64,000 nucleotides of DNA, taken from Mesonia profundi. GTDB lineage: Bacteria; Bacteroidota; Bacteroidia; Flavobacteriales; Flavobacteriaceae. The position numbers and the translations under genes are program-made. Below are positions 1 through 9,154 of the stretch, piece after piece. The stretch covers positions 1 to 64,000 of the forward strand of contig NZ_JAVHUL010000008.1 in NCBI RefSeq assembly GCF_031085155.1, read 5' to 3'. A model generated the notes under the pieces. It was not told where the DNA came from. It saw only the letters and a list, made by a program, of their open reading frames with translations, and made no database searches. Position 1 is the stretch's first letter. Each line of letters begins with the position of its first letter.

Positions 1-138
1 TTTTATAGCTAAAACAAGTTGCTGATTATCAGTAAGATGAACAACTTTTTTCTTTTAAATCATAATGCACAACGGGTAACCTCTATAATTTAATATATCC
101 TTTTTTATTCATAAATTCCAACACCTGTGAGGTCTCTC

Positions 139-236
139 TTGAAAATTATTTTTTCGAGATTGAGAGGTTTTCTATTTTAAACTGCTACTGTTTATCAAAT
201 AGTTGCAATTTAGCCTGGTTCATTAATGAACAACAA
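139..236 (+). repeat. Dispersed repeat family B, copy 1
   Basis: This stretch matches the segments at 10844-10972 and (reverse strand) 49541-49655. Shared blocks in order are TTGAAAATnATTTT, an A/G-rich spacer, TATTTTAAACTG, CTGnTTATC and AGTTnCAATT. This copy has lost most of the right end with the repeated GGTTCTT motifs, keeping only CTGGTTCATTAATG. It lies directly after the stop codon of the thioredoxin gene. A possible further fragment, CTGATTATCAGTA, is at about 22-34. Confidence 0.7.
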
Positions 237-554
237 TCATCGATAATACAACTTATACAAACGCTCAATTTGCTCGACAAAAATAGGAACACTCAAATTT
301 CCTCCTTTTCGGATGTATTCTTTCCCATCTATAAAAAATAACATGGTAGGAACTTGAAAAACCATATAGCTTGCGGCAATTTCGGGATGTTGTTGCGCAT
401 CTATGTTTAAAAAGCAAAGTTGAGGAAAATGCTCAATCAAAGCTTTCTCTAATTTTGGACGCAGGCTTTGGCAAACGCTGCAATGCGTTCCGCTAAAATA
501 GAGTAGGCTAGCTTCTCCTGTAGCGATTTGATTTTCAATCTTTTTTAAGTCCAT
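237..554 (-). CDS. Thioredoxin-family protein
   Basis: A 105-residue cytoplasmic protein with a single thioredoxin fold. The active-site motif CSVC (C25, C28) follows the usual hydrophobic beta strand (LLYFSGTHC), and the cis-proline segment FQVPTMLFF is present near residue 68. It probably acts as a dithiol-disulfide reductase. The motif is CSVC rather than the CGPC of housekeeping thioredoxin, so redox potential and partners may differ. There is no signal peptide. The length matches a minimal thioredoxin. It stands alone, and a dispersed repeat begins right at its stop codon. The family is clear; the specific substrate is unknown. Confidence 0.88.
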   Translation of the reverse strand: MDLKKIENQIATGEASLLYFSGTHCSVCQSLRPKLEKALIEHFPQLCFLNIDAQQHPEIAASYMVFQVPTMLFFIDGKEYIRKGGNLSVPIFVEQIERLYKLYYR

Positions 555-638
555 AAGTATAGCTTCAGGAAAAAGTAAAATTAGAAGATGCTTTCTTATT
601 CAAATTCATGTTTTTACATCATTATTTTTCAGATATTT

Positions 639-748
639 GCGTTAGCGATAGCAGCGGCATCCTCTATTTTTGCGATTCAGCAAAAAATGGAGATATAGCG
701 AATAGCGCGGCCTTCCCTCCCATTTTTTTTGGGAGGGAAGGAACGCCC
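639..748 (-). repeat. Two-hairpin dispersed element, family A copy 1
   Basis: Read on the minus strand it starts GGGCGTTCC and ends GCTATCGCTAACGC. Between these ends are two inverted repeats. The first is TTCCCTCCC pairing with GGGAGGGAA; the second is ATTTTTTGC pairing with GCAAAAAT. The same ends and layout occur at 23590, 23767 and 33333 with different stem sequences. It lies in front of the ABC-F gene, in the opposite orientation. Confidence 0.8.
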
Positions 749-775
749 AAATTAACTCAATAAAACAAAATTACA

Positions 776-2467
776 ATGGCAGATGATAAAAAGGTGATTT
801 TTTCCATGTCTGGACTCACCAAAACCTATAAGAATGCAAATACTCCGGTATTAAAAAATATCTACTTAAGCTTTTTCTATGGTGCGAAAATCGGGATTTT
901 AGGTCTTAACGGATCTGGAAAATCGACTTTGTTGAACATCATTGCAGGAAATGAAAAAAACTATCAAGGGGATGTGGTATTTTCTCCGGGTTACTCCGTA
1001 GGCTATTTAGAGCAAGAGCCTAAATTGGATGAAGATAAAACGGTGCTAGAAGTGGTTAAGGAAGGGGTAGCAGAAACCATGGTCGTTTTGGATGAATACA
1101 ACGCCATTAACGATCAGTTTGGATTGCCAGAAGTTTATGAAGATGCAGATAAAATGCAGAAACTGATGGACAAACAAGCGGCTTTGCAAGATAAAATTGA
1201 TGCGACGAACGCTTGGGAAATCGATACCAAATTAGAAATCGCGATGGATGCGTTAAGAACTCCGGAAGCCGATAAGAAAATTGGTTTACTTTCTGGAGGG
1301 GAACGCAGGCGAGTGGCTTTATGTCGTTTGTTATTGCAAGAACCAGATATCTTATTATTAGATGAGCCTACCAACCACTTGGATGCCGAATCTGTGCATT
1401 GGTTGGAACATCACTTGCAGCAATATAAAGGAACGGTAATCGCGGTAACACACGACCGTTATTTCTTGGATAATGTGGCGGGTTGGATTTTAGAATTGGA
1501 TCGCGGTGAAGGGATTCCTTGGAAAGGGAACTATTCTTCTTGGTTAGATCAAAAATCTAAGCGAATGGCACAAGAGCAGAAGTCGGCTTCTAAGCGTCAA
1601 AAAACTTTAGAGCGAGAGTTAGAATGGGTGAAAATGGCGCCTAAAGGAAGGCAAGCCAAGCAGAAAGCGCGTTTAAATAACTACGATAAGCTAATGAGCC
1701 AAGATCAAAAGCAAATGGACGAAAAGCTGGAGATCTACATTCCTAACGGTCCGCGTTTGGGTAATAATGTGATTGAAGCCCAGGGCGTAAGTAAAGCTTT
1801 TGGAGATAAGTTATTGTATGAAGATCTTAATTTTAAACTTCCGCAAGCAGGAATTGTAGGAATTATTGGCCCTAACGGAGCGGGTAAAACCACTATCTTT
1901 AAAATGATTATGGGCGAGGAAGCGCCAGATAAAGGAGAGTTTAAAGTAGGGGAGACGGCTAAGATCGCTTATGTAGACCAAAGTCATTCCAATATAGATC
2001 CTGAAAAAACCATTTGGCAAAACTTTAGTGATGAGCAAGATATGGTGATGATGGGTGGTAGAGAAGTAAATTCTAGAGCTTACTTAAGCCGATTTAACTT
2101 TAGCGGAAGTGAACAGAACAAGAAAGTGAATATGCTTTCTGGGGGAGAACGCAACCGTTTGCACTTAGCGATGACCTTAAAAGAAGAAGGAAACGTATTG
2201 CTACTGGATGAGCCTACCAACGATTTGGATGTAAATACGCTGCGAGCTTTGGAAGAAGGTTTGGAGAATTTTGCAGGATGTGGAGTAGTAATTTCTCACG
2301 ACCGTTGGTTCTTAGACAGGGTGTGTACGCATATTCTTGCTTTTGAAGGAGATTCTCAGGTGTATTTCTTTGAGGGAAGCTTCTCTGATTATGAAGAAAA
2401 TAAGAAGAAACGTTTGGGTGGCGATATCATGCCAACACGTATTAAGTATAAGAAGTTAACGCGTTAA
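776..2467 (+). CDS. ettA: ABC-F family ATPase, EttA type
   Basis: A 563-residue soluble protein with two ATP-binding cassettes and no membrane segments. Walker A motifs are GLNGSGKST (residues 43-51) and GPNGAGKTT (near 365). The signatures are LSGGERRRVALC and LSGGERNRLHLA, and both Walker B regions read LLDEPTN(H/D)LD. The linker between the cassettes (about 255-325) is rich in basic residues and matches the ABC-F P-site tRNA-interaction motif. Length and order fit EttA, the energy-dependent translational throttle that binds the ribosomal E site. It is followed by a strong bidirectional terminator. The ABC-F assignment is secure; EttA rather than another ABC-F member is the likely subtype. 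Confidence 0.92.
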   Translation: MADDKKVIFSMSGLTKTYKNANTPVLKNIYLSFFYGAKIGILGLNGSGKSTLLNIIAGNEKNYQGDVVFSPGYSVGYLEQEPKLDEDKTVLEVVKEGVAETMVVLDEYNAINDQFGLPEVYEDADKMQKLMDKQAALQDKIDATNAWEIDTKLEIAMDALRTPEADKKIGLLSGGERRRVALCRLLLQEPDILLLDEPTNHLDAESVHWLEHHLQQYKGTVIAVTHDRYFLDNVAGWILELDRGEGIPWKGNYSSWLDQKSKRMAQEQKSASKRQKTLERELEWVKMAPKGRQAKQKARLNNYDKLMSQDQKQMDEKLEIYIPNGPRLGNNVIEAQGVSKAFGDKLLYEDLNFKLPQAGIVGIIGPNGAGKTTIFKMIMGEEAPDKGEFKVGETAKIAYVDQSHSNIDPEKTIWQNFSDEQDMVMMGGREVNSRAYLSRFNFSGSEQNKKVNMLSGGERNRLHLAMTLKEEGNVLLLDEPTNDLDVNTLRALEEGLENFAGCGVVISHDRWFLDRVCTHILAFEGDSQVYFFEGSFSDYEENKKKRLGGDIMPTRIKYKKLTR

Positions 2468-2485
2468 GAAGTTCGTTTCTAATCA

Positions 2486-2525
2486 TCAAAAAAGGCTCTT
2501 GAAATATTTCAAGAGCCTTTTTTGA
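2486..2525. terminator. Bidirectional rho-independent terminator
   Basis: A perfect 40-base palindrome with stem AAAAAAGGCTCTTGAAA has an A tract on one side and a T tract on the other. It sits between the convergent ABC-F gene and the T9SS cargo gene, so it can end both transcripts. Confidence 0.93.
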
Positions 2526-2549
2526 TTTACAGCATATTTTTGCTGAAAC

Positions 2550-3464
2550 CTATTCTTTTAAAACTGTTTTACGGTACGTATTTTCGTTGGTATCTACTTT
2601 TAAAATATAAGTACCTTTTTCTAAGCTACTTAAATCTATGCTAGCATTAGCAATGCTTTTGCTGAATACGCTTTGTCCTGTCATAGAAATCACTTCTACG
2701 TGTTGAATTACTTCATGAGAAGGGAGGTCTATATGAATTTGATTTTTAACAGGATTAGGATAAGCTACCAAAGATTTTTTGTCTACTGCGGGAACACTTA
2801 GGTCTTCATGCGTAAGAATTATGTTGTCATAATAGGCATCTCCTCCATAGTTGTTATGCAACATATTAATACCCGAAACATCCAATTGAGAAAAATTAAC
2901 TCCCGTATAAACCAATTCGTTATTTATATAATAGGCTATCTCGCTAGAAGAAATTTCAACTTTTATAGTGTACCACTCATTGGCGTTCCAAGAAACATTT
3001 TCTATATAAGCAAAATCATAATCTTCACTAACAATAGCGTAAAACTGACCTTGATTTTCTACTCCAATTCCCATTACTGGTGTGAACTCCTCATTATTGA
3101 CTGCATAAGCGGTAAACTCAAAATCAGCGCCTAATTGTTCAGTTACCAAGATATCATAAGAAATGGTCAAATTTTCATAACTTAACGGATTGTCTAAGGC
3201 TTTAGCGGCACCAAAAATAGGTAGCCATTGGAAATCATAATCTGGTTCGTATGCATTTTTAAAAGAAAAGACGCCGTCTTGAGCTTGTTCATCAGAAATC
3301 ACTTGATTCGTTAGAATGCCATCGCTTCCTTCGGTTACTTCCCAATCATTCTGGGTATTAATATTTCCTAAAGTAAAGCCTTCGCTTTCTTCAAAAGAGA
3401 TGTTTTCTTGTGCAAAGACACTAAAACTTAAAGTCAATAATAATAATAAACTAATCTTCTTCAT
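2550..3464 (-). CDS. Secreted protein with type A T9SS sorting domain
   Basis: A 304-residue protein with a signal peptide (MKKISLLLLLTLSFSVFAQ). The central beta-rich region, about residues 20-220, resembles a LamG/concanavalin-like domain: an acidic N-terminal strand, NEWYTIKVEIS, INNELVYTG and YYDNIILTHE. After that comes the type A sorting domain (YPNPVKNQIHIDL ... GTYILKVDTNENTYRKTVLKE). It should be exported by Sec and T9SS and be released or anchored at the cell surface. A carbohydrate-binding role is possible but no catalytic site is visible. It follows the transketolase genes by 42 bases on the same strand. Confidence 0.85.
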   Translation of the reverse strand: MKKISLLLLLTLSFSVFAQENISFEESEGFTLGNINTQNDWEVTEGSDGILTNQVISDEQAQDGVFSFKNAYEPDYDFQWLPIFGAAKALDNPLSYENLTISYDILVTEQLGADFEFTAYAVNNEEFTPVMGIGVENQGQFYAIVSEDYDFAYIENVSWNANEWYTIKVEISSSEIAYYINNELVYTGVNFSQLDVSGINMLHNNYGGDAYYDNIILTHEDLSVPAVDKKSLVAYPNPVKNQIHIDLPSHEVIQHVEVISMTGQSVFSKSIANASIDLSSLEKGTYILKVDTNENTYRKTVLKE

Positions 3465-3506
3465 GTGTTCATTTTTTAAAACAGCTTCGTAAACGAGCTG
3501 CGGTAA

Positions 3507-4463
3507 TTATAGTTTTCTCTTCACTACTTTCTTAGTCGCTTTGATAATCGCATCGGCGTTAAGACCGTATTTTTCCATCAGTTGAGCTGGGGTTCCGCTT
3601 TCACCAAAGGTATCTTGGGTAGCGACAAACTCTTGTGGTGTAGGGTGATTTTCGGCTAATACTCTCGCAACGCTTTCGCCTAATCCGCCAAGGTAGTTAT
3701 GCTCTTCTGCAGTAACGACGCATCCGGTTTTCTTTACGGATTTTAAAATAGCCTCGTCGTCTAAAGGTTTGATGGTATGAATATTTATTACTTCCGCAGA
3801 AATTCCTGCTTCTTCTAGTTGTTCGGCGGCTTGAAGTGCTTCCCAAACTAAATGTCCCGTAGCTACAATCGTCACATCGGTTCCTTCGGTTAACTGAACC
3901 GCTTTCCCGATTTCAAATTTCTGATCTTCAGGCGTGAAATTGGCTACTTTTGGTCTTCCAAAACGAAGGTAAACAGGTCCGTCATAGTCTGCAATCGCTA
4001 GGGTTGCTGCTTTGGTTTGGTTGTAATCACACGTATTGATAACCGTCATTCCTGGCAACATTTTCATCAAGCCAAGATCTTCTAAAATTTGATGCGTCGC
4101 ACCGTCTTCCCCTAAGGTTACGCCGGCATGAGAAGCACAAATTTTTACATTCTTCCCAGAGTAAGCTACGCTTTGTCTAATTTGGTCATAAACTCTTCCG
4201 GTAGAAAAGTTGGCAAAAGTACCCGTGAACGGAATTTTTCCTCCAATCGTCATTCCTGCAGCCATACTAATCATATTGGCTTCGGCAATTCCTACTTGAA
4301 AAAAACGTTCGGGGTGATTTTCTTTAAAGGCATCCATTTTTAAGGAACCCGTTAAATCGGCACACAGCGCTACTACGTTTTCGTTCTTTTTTCCTAATTC
4401 TTCTAATCCTGCTCCAAAACCAGAGCGTGTATCTTTTTTACCTGAATCTGTATATTTTTTCAT
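3507..4463 (-). CDS. Transketolase, C-terminal subunit
   Basis: A 318-residue protein corresponding to the pyrimidine-binding and C-terminal domains of transketolase. The start matches the family (TRSGFGAGLEELGKKNENVVAL ... GIAEANMISMAAGM), with the conserved glutamate in GIAEANM that activates thiamine diphosphate. The end carries the regulatory-type domain (ATGHLVWEALQAAEQLE). It pairs with the upstream gene, 19 bases away, to form a split transketolase of the non-oxidative pentose phosphate pathway. The split arrangement is known in Bacteroidota, archaea and some other bacteria. A role with other ketose donors cannot be excluded. Confidence 0.93.
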   Translation of the reverse strand: MKKYTDSGKKDTRSGFGAGLEELGKKNENVVALCADLTGSLKMDAFKENHPERFFQVGIAEANMISMAAGMTIGGKIPFTGTFANFSTGRVYDQIRQSVAYSGKNVKICASHAGVTLGEDGATHQILEDLGLMKMLPGMTVINTCDYNQTKAATLAIADYDGPVYLRFGRPKVANFTPEDQKFEIGKAVQLTEGTDVTIVATGHLVWEALQAAEQLEEAGISAEVINIHTIKPLDDEAILKSVKKTGCVVTAEEHNYLGGLGESVARVLAENHPTPQEFVATQDTFGESGTPAQLMEKYGLNADAIIKATKKVVKRKL

Positions 4464-4482
4464 TTCGTGTGTGTTGTGTCGA

Positions 4483-5328
4483 TTAATAATCTCCTAGCGT
4501 TTCTGGATTTTGAGCTAAAGCAGTTTCTAATTGCTCGTCGTTAGGCGCTTTTCCGTGCCAAGCGTGGGTATGCATCATAAAATCTACGCCGTTCCCCATC
4601 ACAGTATGCAATAAAATACAAACCGGCTTTCCTTTTCCAGTTCTCGATTTAGCTTCTTTTAAGCCTTCTATCACTTGGGTGATGTCGTTTCCATCTTTTA
4701 CATCTAATACGTCCCAGCCAAAAGCTTCAAACTTTTCTCTTAGTTTTCCTAGCGGAAGAACATTATCTGTAGAACCGTCAATCTGTTGTCCGTTTACATC
4801 TACGGAAGAAATCAAGTTGTCTACTTTGTTTCCAGCAGCGTACATAATCGCTTCCCAGTTTTGACCTTCTTGCAGCTCGCCGTCACCGTGTAAAGAATAA
4901 ACGAGGTGAGTATCTTTATTTAATTTTTTAGTTTCGGCGGCACCAATGGCAGCCGACATCCCTTGTCCTAGTGATCCAGAAGCAATTCGTACTCCGGGTA
5001 AACCTTCGTGGGTGGTTGGATGTCCTTGCAAGCGAGAATCTAATAGTCTGAAGGTATTAAGCTCTTCTACTGGAAAAAATCCGCTTCTAGCGAGAACACT
5101 ATAAAATACGGGTGAAATATGTCCGTTAGATAAAAAGAAAAGATCTTCATTCTTTCCGTCCATCGTAAAATCTGTAGAATAATCCATCACTTCTTGATAA
5201 AGTGCCGTAAAAAATTCGGCACATCCAAGAGAGCCTCCGGGGTGTCCGCTATTTACTTTATGGACTTGTCTAAGAATATCCCTTCTTACTTGGGTTACAA
5301 AGTCTTCTAATTGTGCTGTGTTTGGCAT
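4483..5328 (-). CDS. Transketolase, N-terminal subunit
   Basis: A 281-residue thiamine-diphosphate-binding half of transketolase. Visible family segments are the substrate histidine region VNSGHPGGSLG, LSNGHISPVFYSVLA and the cofactor motif GDGELQEGQNWEA followed by DVNGQQIDG. It is co-transcribed with the C-terminal subunit. The ATG at 5328 follows a TACTTTTG -7 element (5357-5364, minus strand), so this gene opens the operon. Confidence 0.94.
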   Translation of the reverse strand: MPNTAQLEDFVTQVRRDILRQVHKVNSGHPGGSLGCAEFFTALYQEVMDYSTDFTMDGKNEDLFFLSNGHISPVFYSVLARSGFFPVEELNTFRLLDSRLQGHPTTHEGLPGVRIASGSLGQGMSAAIGAAETKKLNKDTHLVYSLHGDGELQEGQNWEAIMYAAGNKVDNLISSVDVNGQQIDGSTDNVLPLGKLREKFEAFGWDVLDVKDGNDITQVIEGLKEAKSRTGKGKPVCILLHTVMGNGVDFMMHTHAWHGKAPNDEQLETALAQNPETLGDY

Positions 5329-5356
5329 GATAAACGTTGTGTTAAATCGATTTCTG

Positions 5357-5364
5357 CAAAAGTA
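5357..5364 (-). promoter_or_regulatory. Promoter -7 element for split transketolase operon
   Basis: TACTTTTG on the minus strand fits the Bacteroidota -7 consensus TAnnTTTG and ends 28 bases before the transketolase ATG. No convincing -33 TTTG is visible at the usual distance. Confidence 0.55.
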
Positions 5365-5445
5365 ACCTTAATTAAAGGCTTTTAAAAGAAATTTAAAATG
5401 AATTATCAACCAAACCATGTGAAAAAACATGTATTCGTATCCGAA

Positions 5446-5507
5446 TAAGATGTTAGACCCGCCCGTACCGAAGCGGTACATTCGGGCGGGGCGCTTTTAG
5501 ATCATAG
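5446..5507 (+). repeat. Palindromic dispersed element, family D copy 1
   Basis: Within the 366-base gap between the transketolase operon and tgt. The ends are TAAGATGTTAGACCC and GCTTTTAGATCATAG. Inside is a GC-rich hairpin with nested stems: CCCGCCCG pairs with CGGGCGGG and GTACCG with CGGTAC. The reverse complement of both ends recurs at 54056-54127 around a different hairpin. Its GC content contrasts with the AT-rich surroundings. The rest of the gap holds only promoter elements. Confidence 0.78.
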
Positions 5508-5668
5508 AGGCTAGACCAAATAAATAATCTTTTTATTCTATCACAATTTCAAAGTAAAAATGGTTTAATAAAGCTTATTGTGCCTTACATCAAATTAGTT
5601 TTTCAGAAAGCTGTTAAATTTAATAATTGAAGTTATCTATTTTTCTTAAGTCATTGCGTAGAGTTGTT

Positions 5669-5676
5669 TATCTTTG
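5669..5676 (+). promoter_or_regulatory. Promoter -7 element for tgt
   Basis: TATCTTTG ends 18 bases before the tgt ATG and matches the Bacteroidota -7 consensus. A clear -33 element was not identified. Confidence 0.6.
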
Positions 5677-5694
5677 CCCCTTTGAAAAAGACAT

Positions 5695-6825
5695 ATGAAA
5701 TTTGATTTATTAGCCAAAGATAGTGGGAGTAAAGCCCGCGCTGGAGAAATAACCACCGCGCACGGAAAGATAGAAACCCCTATTTTTATGCCTGTTGGAA
5801 CCATAGGAACCGTAAAAGGAGTTCACCAAAGAGAGCTGAAAGAGGAGATTAATCCCGATATTATTTTGGGAAATACCTATCACCTTTATTTAAGACCTCA
5901 AATGGAAGTGCTTAAAAAAGCGGGTGGCTTGCATAAATTTATGAATTGGGACCGCAATATTTTAACCGATTCTGGCGGGTACCAAGTCTATTCTCTTTCG
6001 GCTAATCGAAAAATTAAAGAAGAAGGGGTAAAGTTTAAATCTCATATTGATGGGAGTTTACACTTTTTTACACCAGAAAACGTGATGGACGTACAGCGAA
6101 CTATTGGAGCCGATATTATCATGGCTTTTGATGAGTGTACGCCATATCCTTGTGATTATCGTTATGCCAAACGTTCTATGCATATGACGCATCGTTGGTT
6201 GGACCGTTGTATGGATCGTTTTAAAAATACGCCCCCGCTTTACGGATATGAGCAGAGTTTATTTCCCATTGTTCAAGGAAGCACCTATAAAGATTTAAGA
6301 GAACAGTCGGCAGAATATATTGCTAAGGCTGGCGCCGAAGGAAATGCGATTGGTGGACTTTCAGTAGGCGAACCTGCGGAAGAAATGTACGCCATGACCG
6401 AAGTGGTCACGGCTATTTTACCAGAAGATAAACCTAGGTACTTGATGGGCGTAGGGACACCCATTAATATTTTAGAAAATATTGCCTTGGGTGTAGATAT
6501 GTTCGACTGTGTGATGCCTACTCGTAATGCACGAAATGGAATGCTTTTTACCGCGCACGGTACCATTAATATTAAAAATAGAAAATGGTACGATGATTTT
6601 TCTCCTATAGATGAGATGGGAATGACATGGGTAGACACCGAATATTCTAAAGCTTACTTGAAGCATTTATTCTCTGTAAACGAAATGCTTGGCAAGCAAA
6701 TTGCTACCATACACAACCTAGGGTTTTACCTTTGGTTAACTCGAGAAGCCAGAAAGCATATTATTGCTGGAGACTTTAGGGAGTGGAAAGATAAAATGGT
6801 GAAACAAATGGATAAAAGGTTATAA
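5695..6825 (+). CDS. tgt: tRNA-guanine(34) transglycosylase
   Basis: A 376-residue queuosine-pathway enzyme that exchanges guanine 34 of GUN-anticodon tRNAs for preQ1. Family motifs are present: ILTDSGGYQVYSLS with the general-base aspartate, FDECTPYP, the nucleotide-binding GGLSVGE, and the nucleophile region FDCVMPTRNARNG. The C-terminal zinc site is altered. In E. coli Tgt the segment after INIRN has three cysteines (CxCxxC) plus a histidine. Here the aligned stretch SPIDEMGMTWVDTEYSKAYL has no cysteine, although LKHL keeps a histidine. Fold and catalytic residues are intact, so I expect an active enzyme without structural zinc. The lptF/G gene follows after one base. Confidence 0.93.
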   Translation: MKFDLLAKDSGSKARAGEITTAHGKIETPIFMPVGTIGTVKGVHQRELKEEINPDIILGNTYHLYLRPQMEVLKKAGGLHKFMNWDRNILTDSGGYQVYSLSANRKIKEEGVKFKSHIDGSLHFFTPENVMDVQRTIGADIIMAFDECTPYPCDYRYAKRSMHMTHRWLDRCMDRFKNTPPLYGYEQSLFPIVQGSTYKDLREQSAEYIAKAGAEGNAIGGLSVGEPAEEMYAMTEVVTAILPEDKPRYLMGVGTPINILENIALGVDMFDCVMPTRNARNGMLFTAHGTINIKNRKWYDDFSPIDEMGMTWVDTEYSKAYLKHLFSVNEMLGKQIATIHNLGFYLWLTREARKHIIAGDFREWKDKMVKQMDKRL

Positions 6826-6826
6826 G

Positions 6827-7906
6827 TTGAAAATATTAGATTGGTACATTCTGAAGCGCTATTTAGGAACGTTTTTTACGTTGCTGTTGCTGTTTATCCC
6901 TATTGGGATTACGGTAAATCTTGCTGAAAAGATTGATAAAATTTTAGCGAATGAAGTACCTTTTATAGAGGTAGCCTATTATTATGTAGACTTTACGATC
7001 TATTTTGCTAACCTTCTTTTTCCTATATTTTTATTCTTATCGGTGATTTTTTTCACCTCCAAGCTAGCCAACAATACGGAAATTATCGCCTTTTTAAGTT
7101 CGGGGGTATCATTTACCCGTTTTTTAAGACCTTATTTAATAGGAGCTACGATTATTTGTTTTGGAGCCTTAATAATGGGAATGTATTTGGCGCCAAGTGC
7201 CAGTCAAGGATTTAATGATTTTACCTATAAATACCTAAAACGAGGGAAGGGAGCAGCAGAAACGAAAGACGTTTTTAAACAAATTAATGACGACGAGTTT
7301 ATTTTTGCTACCAATTTTGATCCTAAAAATAGAACTGCCAGTAACTTTAGTCTAGAGCATTTTAAAGGGAATGTGCTTAAGTTTAAAATAAGTGCCAGTA
7401 GATTAAGCTTTAACCCTAAAGACTCTACCTATACCTTATCTAATTTCGAGAAAAGAATCGTAGGAGTTGATTCAGATGATGTGTTGATTCACAATAGAAA
7501 GTTGGATACCGTTTTGCCTTTTGAATTTGATGAACTTACTCCGGTTTCCTACATCGCTGAAACTAAGAATTTCACCGAGCTCAATGAATTTATAGCGCAA
7601 GAGAAAAAACGAGGTTCTGCTAATATCAATCGGTATAAAGTCGTGGCCTACAAACGATGGAGTTTACCGGTTTCGGCCTATATCCTAACGATTATTGCCG
7701 TAGCGGTTTCGGCGATGAAGCGAAGAGGAGGAATGGGAGTTAATTTAGCCATTGGGATTGCGATTGCTTTTGTCTTTGTATTTTTTGATAAAGTGTTTGG
7801 TACCATGGCCGAGAAATCTACGTTTTCCCCACTGATAGCCGTTTGGTTTCCCAATGTCTTTTTTGGGGTGCTCGCCTTTTTCTTACTGCGAAAAGCTAAA
7901 CGTTAA
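6827..7906 (+). CDS. LptF/LptG family permease
   Basis: A 359-residue inner-membrane protein of the LPS-export ABC transporter (LptB2FG). It has three N-terminal hydrophobic helices, a periplasmic domain at about residues 125-270 and three C-terminal helices starting near YKRWSLPVSAYILTI. The opening MKILDWYILKRYLGTF is typical. The start codon is TTG, one base after the tgt stop codon, so translation is probably coupled. Whether it is the LptF or LptG subunit cannot be decided from the sequence alone; the second subunit is not in the window. Confidence 0.9.
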   Translation: MKILDWYILKRYLGTFFTLLLLFIPIGITVNLAEKIDKILANEVPFIEVAYYYVDFTIYFANLLFPIFLFLSVIFFTSKLANNTEIIAFLSSGVSFTRFLRPYLIGATIICFGALIMGMYLAPSASQGFNDFTYKYLKRGKGAAETKDVFKQINDDEFIFATNFDPKNRTASNFSLEHFKGNVLKFKISASRLSFNPKDSTYTLSNFEKRIVGVDSDDVLIHNRKLDTVLPFEFDELTPVSYIAETKNFTELNEFIAQEKKRGSANINRYKVVAYKRWSLPVSAYILTIIAVAVSAMKRRGGMGVNLAIGIAIAFVFVFFDKVFGTMAEKSTFSPLIAVWFPNVFFGVLAFFLLRKAKR

Positions 7907-7968
7907 TTTTATAGAAGTTGCTACCTCTTCCGTAAAGCAAAAATCCACTTTAAATTAATAAATCTAAG

Positions 7969-8001
7969 TTGGATTACCCAAGCATAAGTTTTATATCTTT
8001 G
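7969..8001 (+). promoter_or_regulatory. accA promoter
   Basis: TTG at 7969-7971 and TATCTTTG at 7994-8001, separated by 22 bases, fit the Bacteroidota -33/-7 pattern. The -7 element ends 33 bases before the accA ATG. Confidence 0.65.
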
Positions 8002-8034
8002 TAGGCTATAAACTAATAAAAGCCATAACCCACT

Positions 8035-8988
8035 ATGGAATACTTAGAATTTGAAGCTCCCATCAAAGAGCTACAAGAACAATTTAATAAAGCTTGCGCC
8101 ATTGGTGTAGACAGTGATGTAGATGTAAGTGAAACCTGTAAGCAACTAGAGAAGAAATTAGCATCGACTAAGAAAGAAATATATAAAAACCTAACGGCTT
8201 GGCAACGGGTTCAACTATCGAGACATCCTAATAGACCTTATACCCTAGATTATATCAATGCCATTTGCGGAGAAACATTTTTAGAGCTTCACGGAGATCG
8301 AAATGTGGCAGATGATAAAGCAATGGTTGGTGGTTTAGGTAAAGTTGGGGATCAAAGTTTCATGATTTTAGGTCAGCAGAAAGGCTACAATACCAAAACT
8401 AGACAATACCGTAATTTTGGTATGGCCAACCCAGAAGGTTATCGCAAAGCACTACGCTTAATGAAGTCTGCGGAAAAATTTGGAGTTCCTGTAGTGACAT
8501 TTATTGATACGCCTGGTGCTTATCCTGGTTTAGAAGCTGAAGAACGCGGACAAGGAGAAGCAATTGCTAGGAATATTATAGAAATGACTCGCTTAAAAGT
8601 GCCTATCATCGTCATCGTGATTGGAGAAGGAGCAAGTGGAGGAGCTTTAGGAATAGGCGTAGGAGATAAAGTGATGATGTTAGAAAACTCTTGGTATTCT
8701 GTAATTTCTCCAGAAAACTGTTCTTCTATTTTATGGAGAAGTTGGGATCACAAAGAACAAGCAGCTGAAGCATTGAAACTCACCGCCACCGATGCTAAGA
8801 AACTTAAAGTAATCGATACGATTATCAAGGAACCTTTAGGAGGAGCGCACAGCAATCGAGAAGAAATGTTTAAAACCTTAAAAAAGGTAATTATTAAATC
8901 TCATGAGGAATTAAAAAACTTATCACCAAAAGAATTGGTGGATGCGAGGATGGAAAAATATTCCTCTATGGGAGTCTTTAAAGGTTAG
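8035..8988 (+). CDS. accA: Acetyl-CoA carboxylase carboxyltransferase subunit alpha
   Basis: A 317-residue protein of normal AccA length. It carries the carboxyltransferase crotonase-like core, including [38 protein letters not shown] and [18 protein letters not shown]. With AccD it transfers the carboxyl group from biotin to acetyl-CoA, giving malonyl-CoA for fatty acid synthesis. The N-terminal helical segment ([13 protein letters not shown]) is typical. It has its own promoter and a downstream terminator, so it is probably monocistronic. accD, accB and accC are not in this window. Confidence 0.97.
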   Translation: MEYLEFEAPIKELQEQFNKACAIGVDSDVDVSETCKQLEKKLASTKKEIYKNLTAWQRVQLSRHPNRPYTLDYINAICGETFLELHGDRNVADDKAMVGGLGKVGDQSFMILGQQKGYNTKTRQYRNFGMANPEGYRKALRLMKSAEKFGVPVVTFIDTPGAYPGLEAEERGQGEAIARNIIEMTRLKVPIIVIVIGEGASGGALGIGVGDKVMMLENSWYSVISPENCSSILWRSWDHKEQAAEALKLTATDAKKLKVIDTIIKEPLGGAHSNREEMFKTLKKVIIKSHEELKNLSPKELVDARMEKYSSMGVFKG

Positions 8989-9011
8989 CAGCACTTAATC
9001 TTACAAATACA

Positions 9012-9041
9012 AAATCCGAAGCTGTTTGTTTCGGATTTTTT
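9012..9041 (+). terminator. Terminator after accA
   Basis: Stem AAATCCGAA pairs with TTCGGATTT across a short loop, followed by a run of T. Confidence 0.85.
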
Positions 9042-9154
9042 TGTGGTTATCAACAAAAATATTAAGTTATGAACAGGTCAATTGTTCATAACCTGTGAAC
9101 TAAGCAAATCACAAAAAGAGCGTTTTTCATTAACATTTTTTTTACATTCGTACT

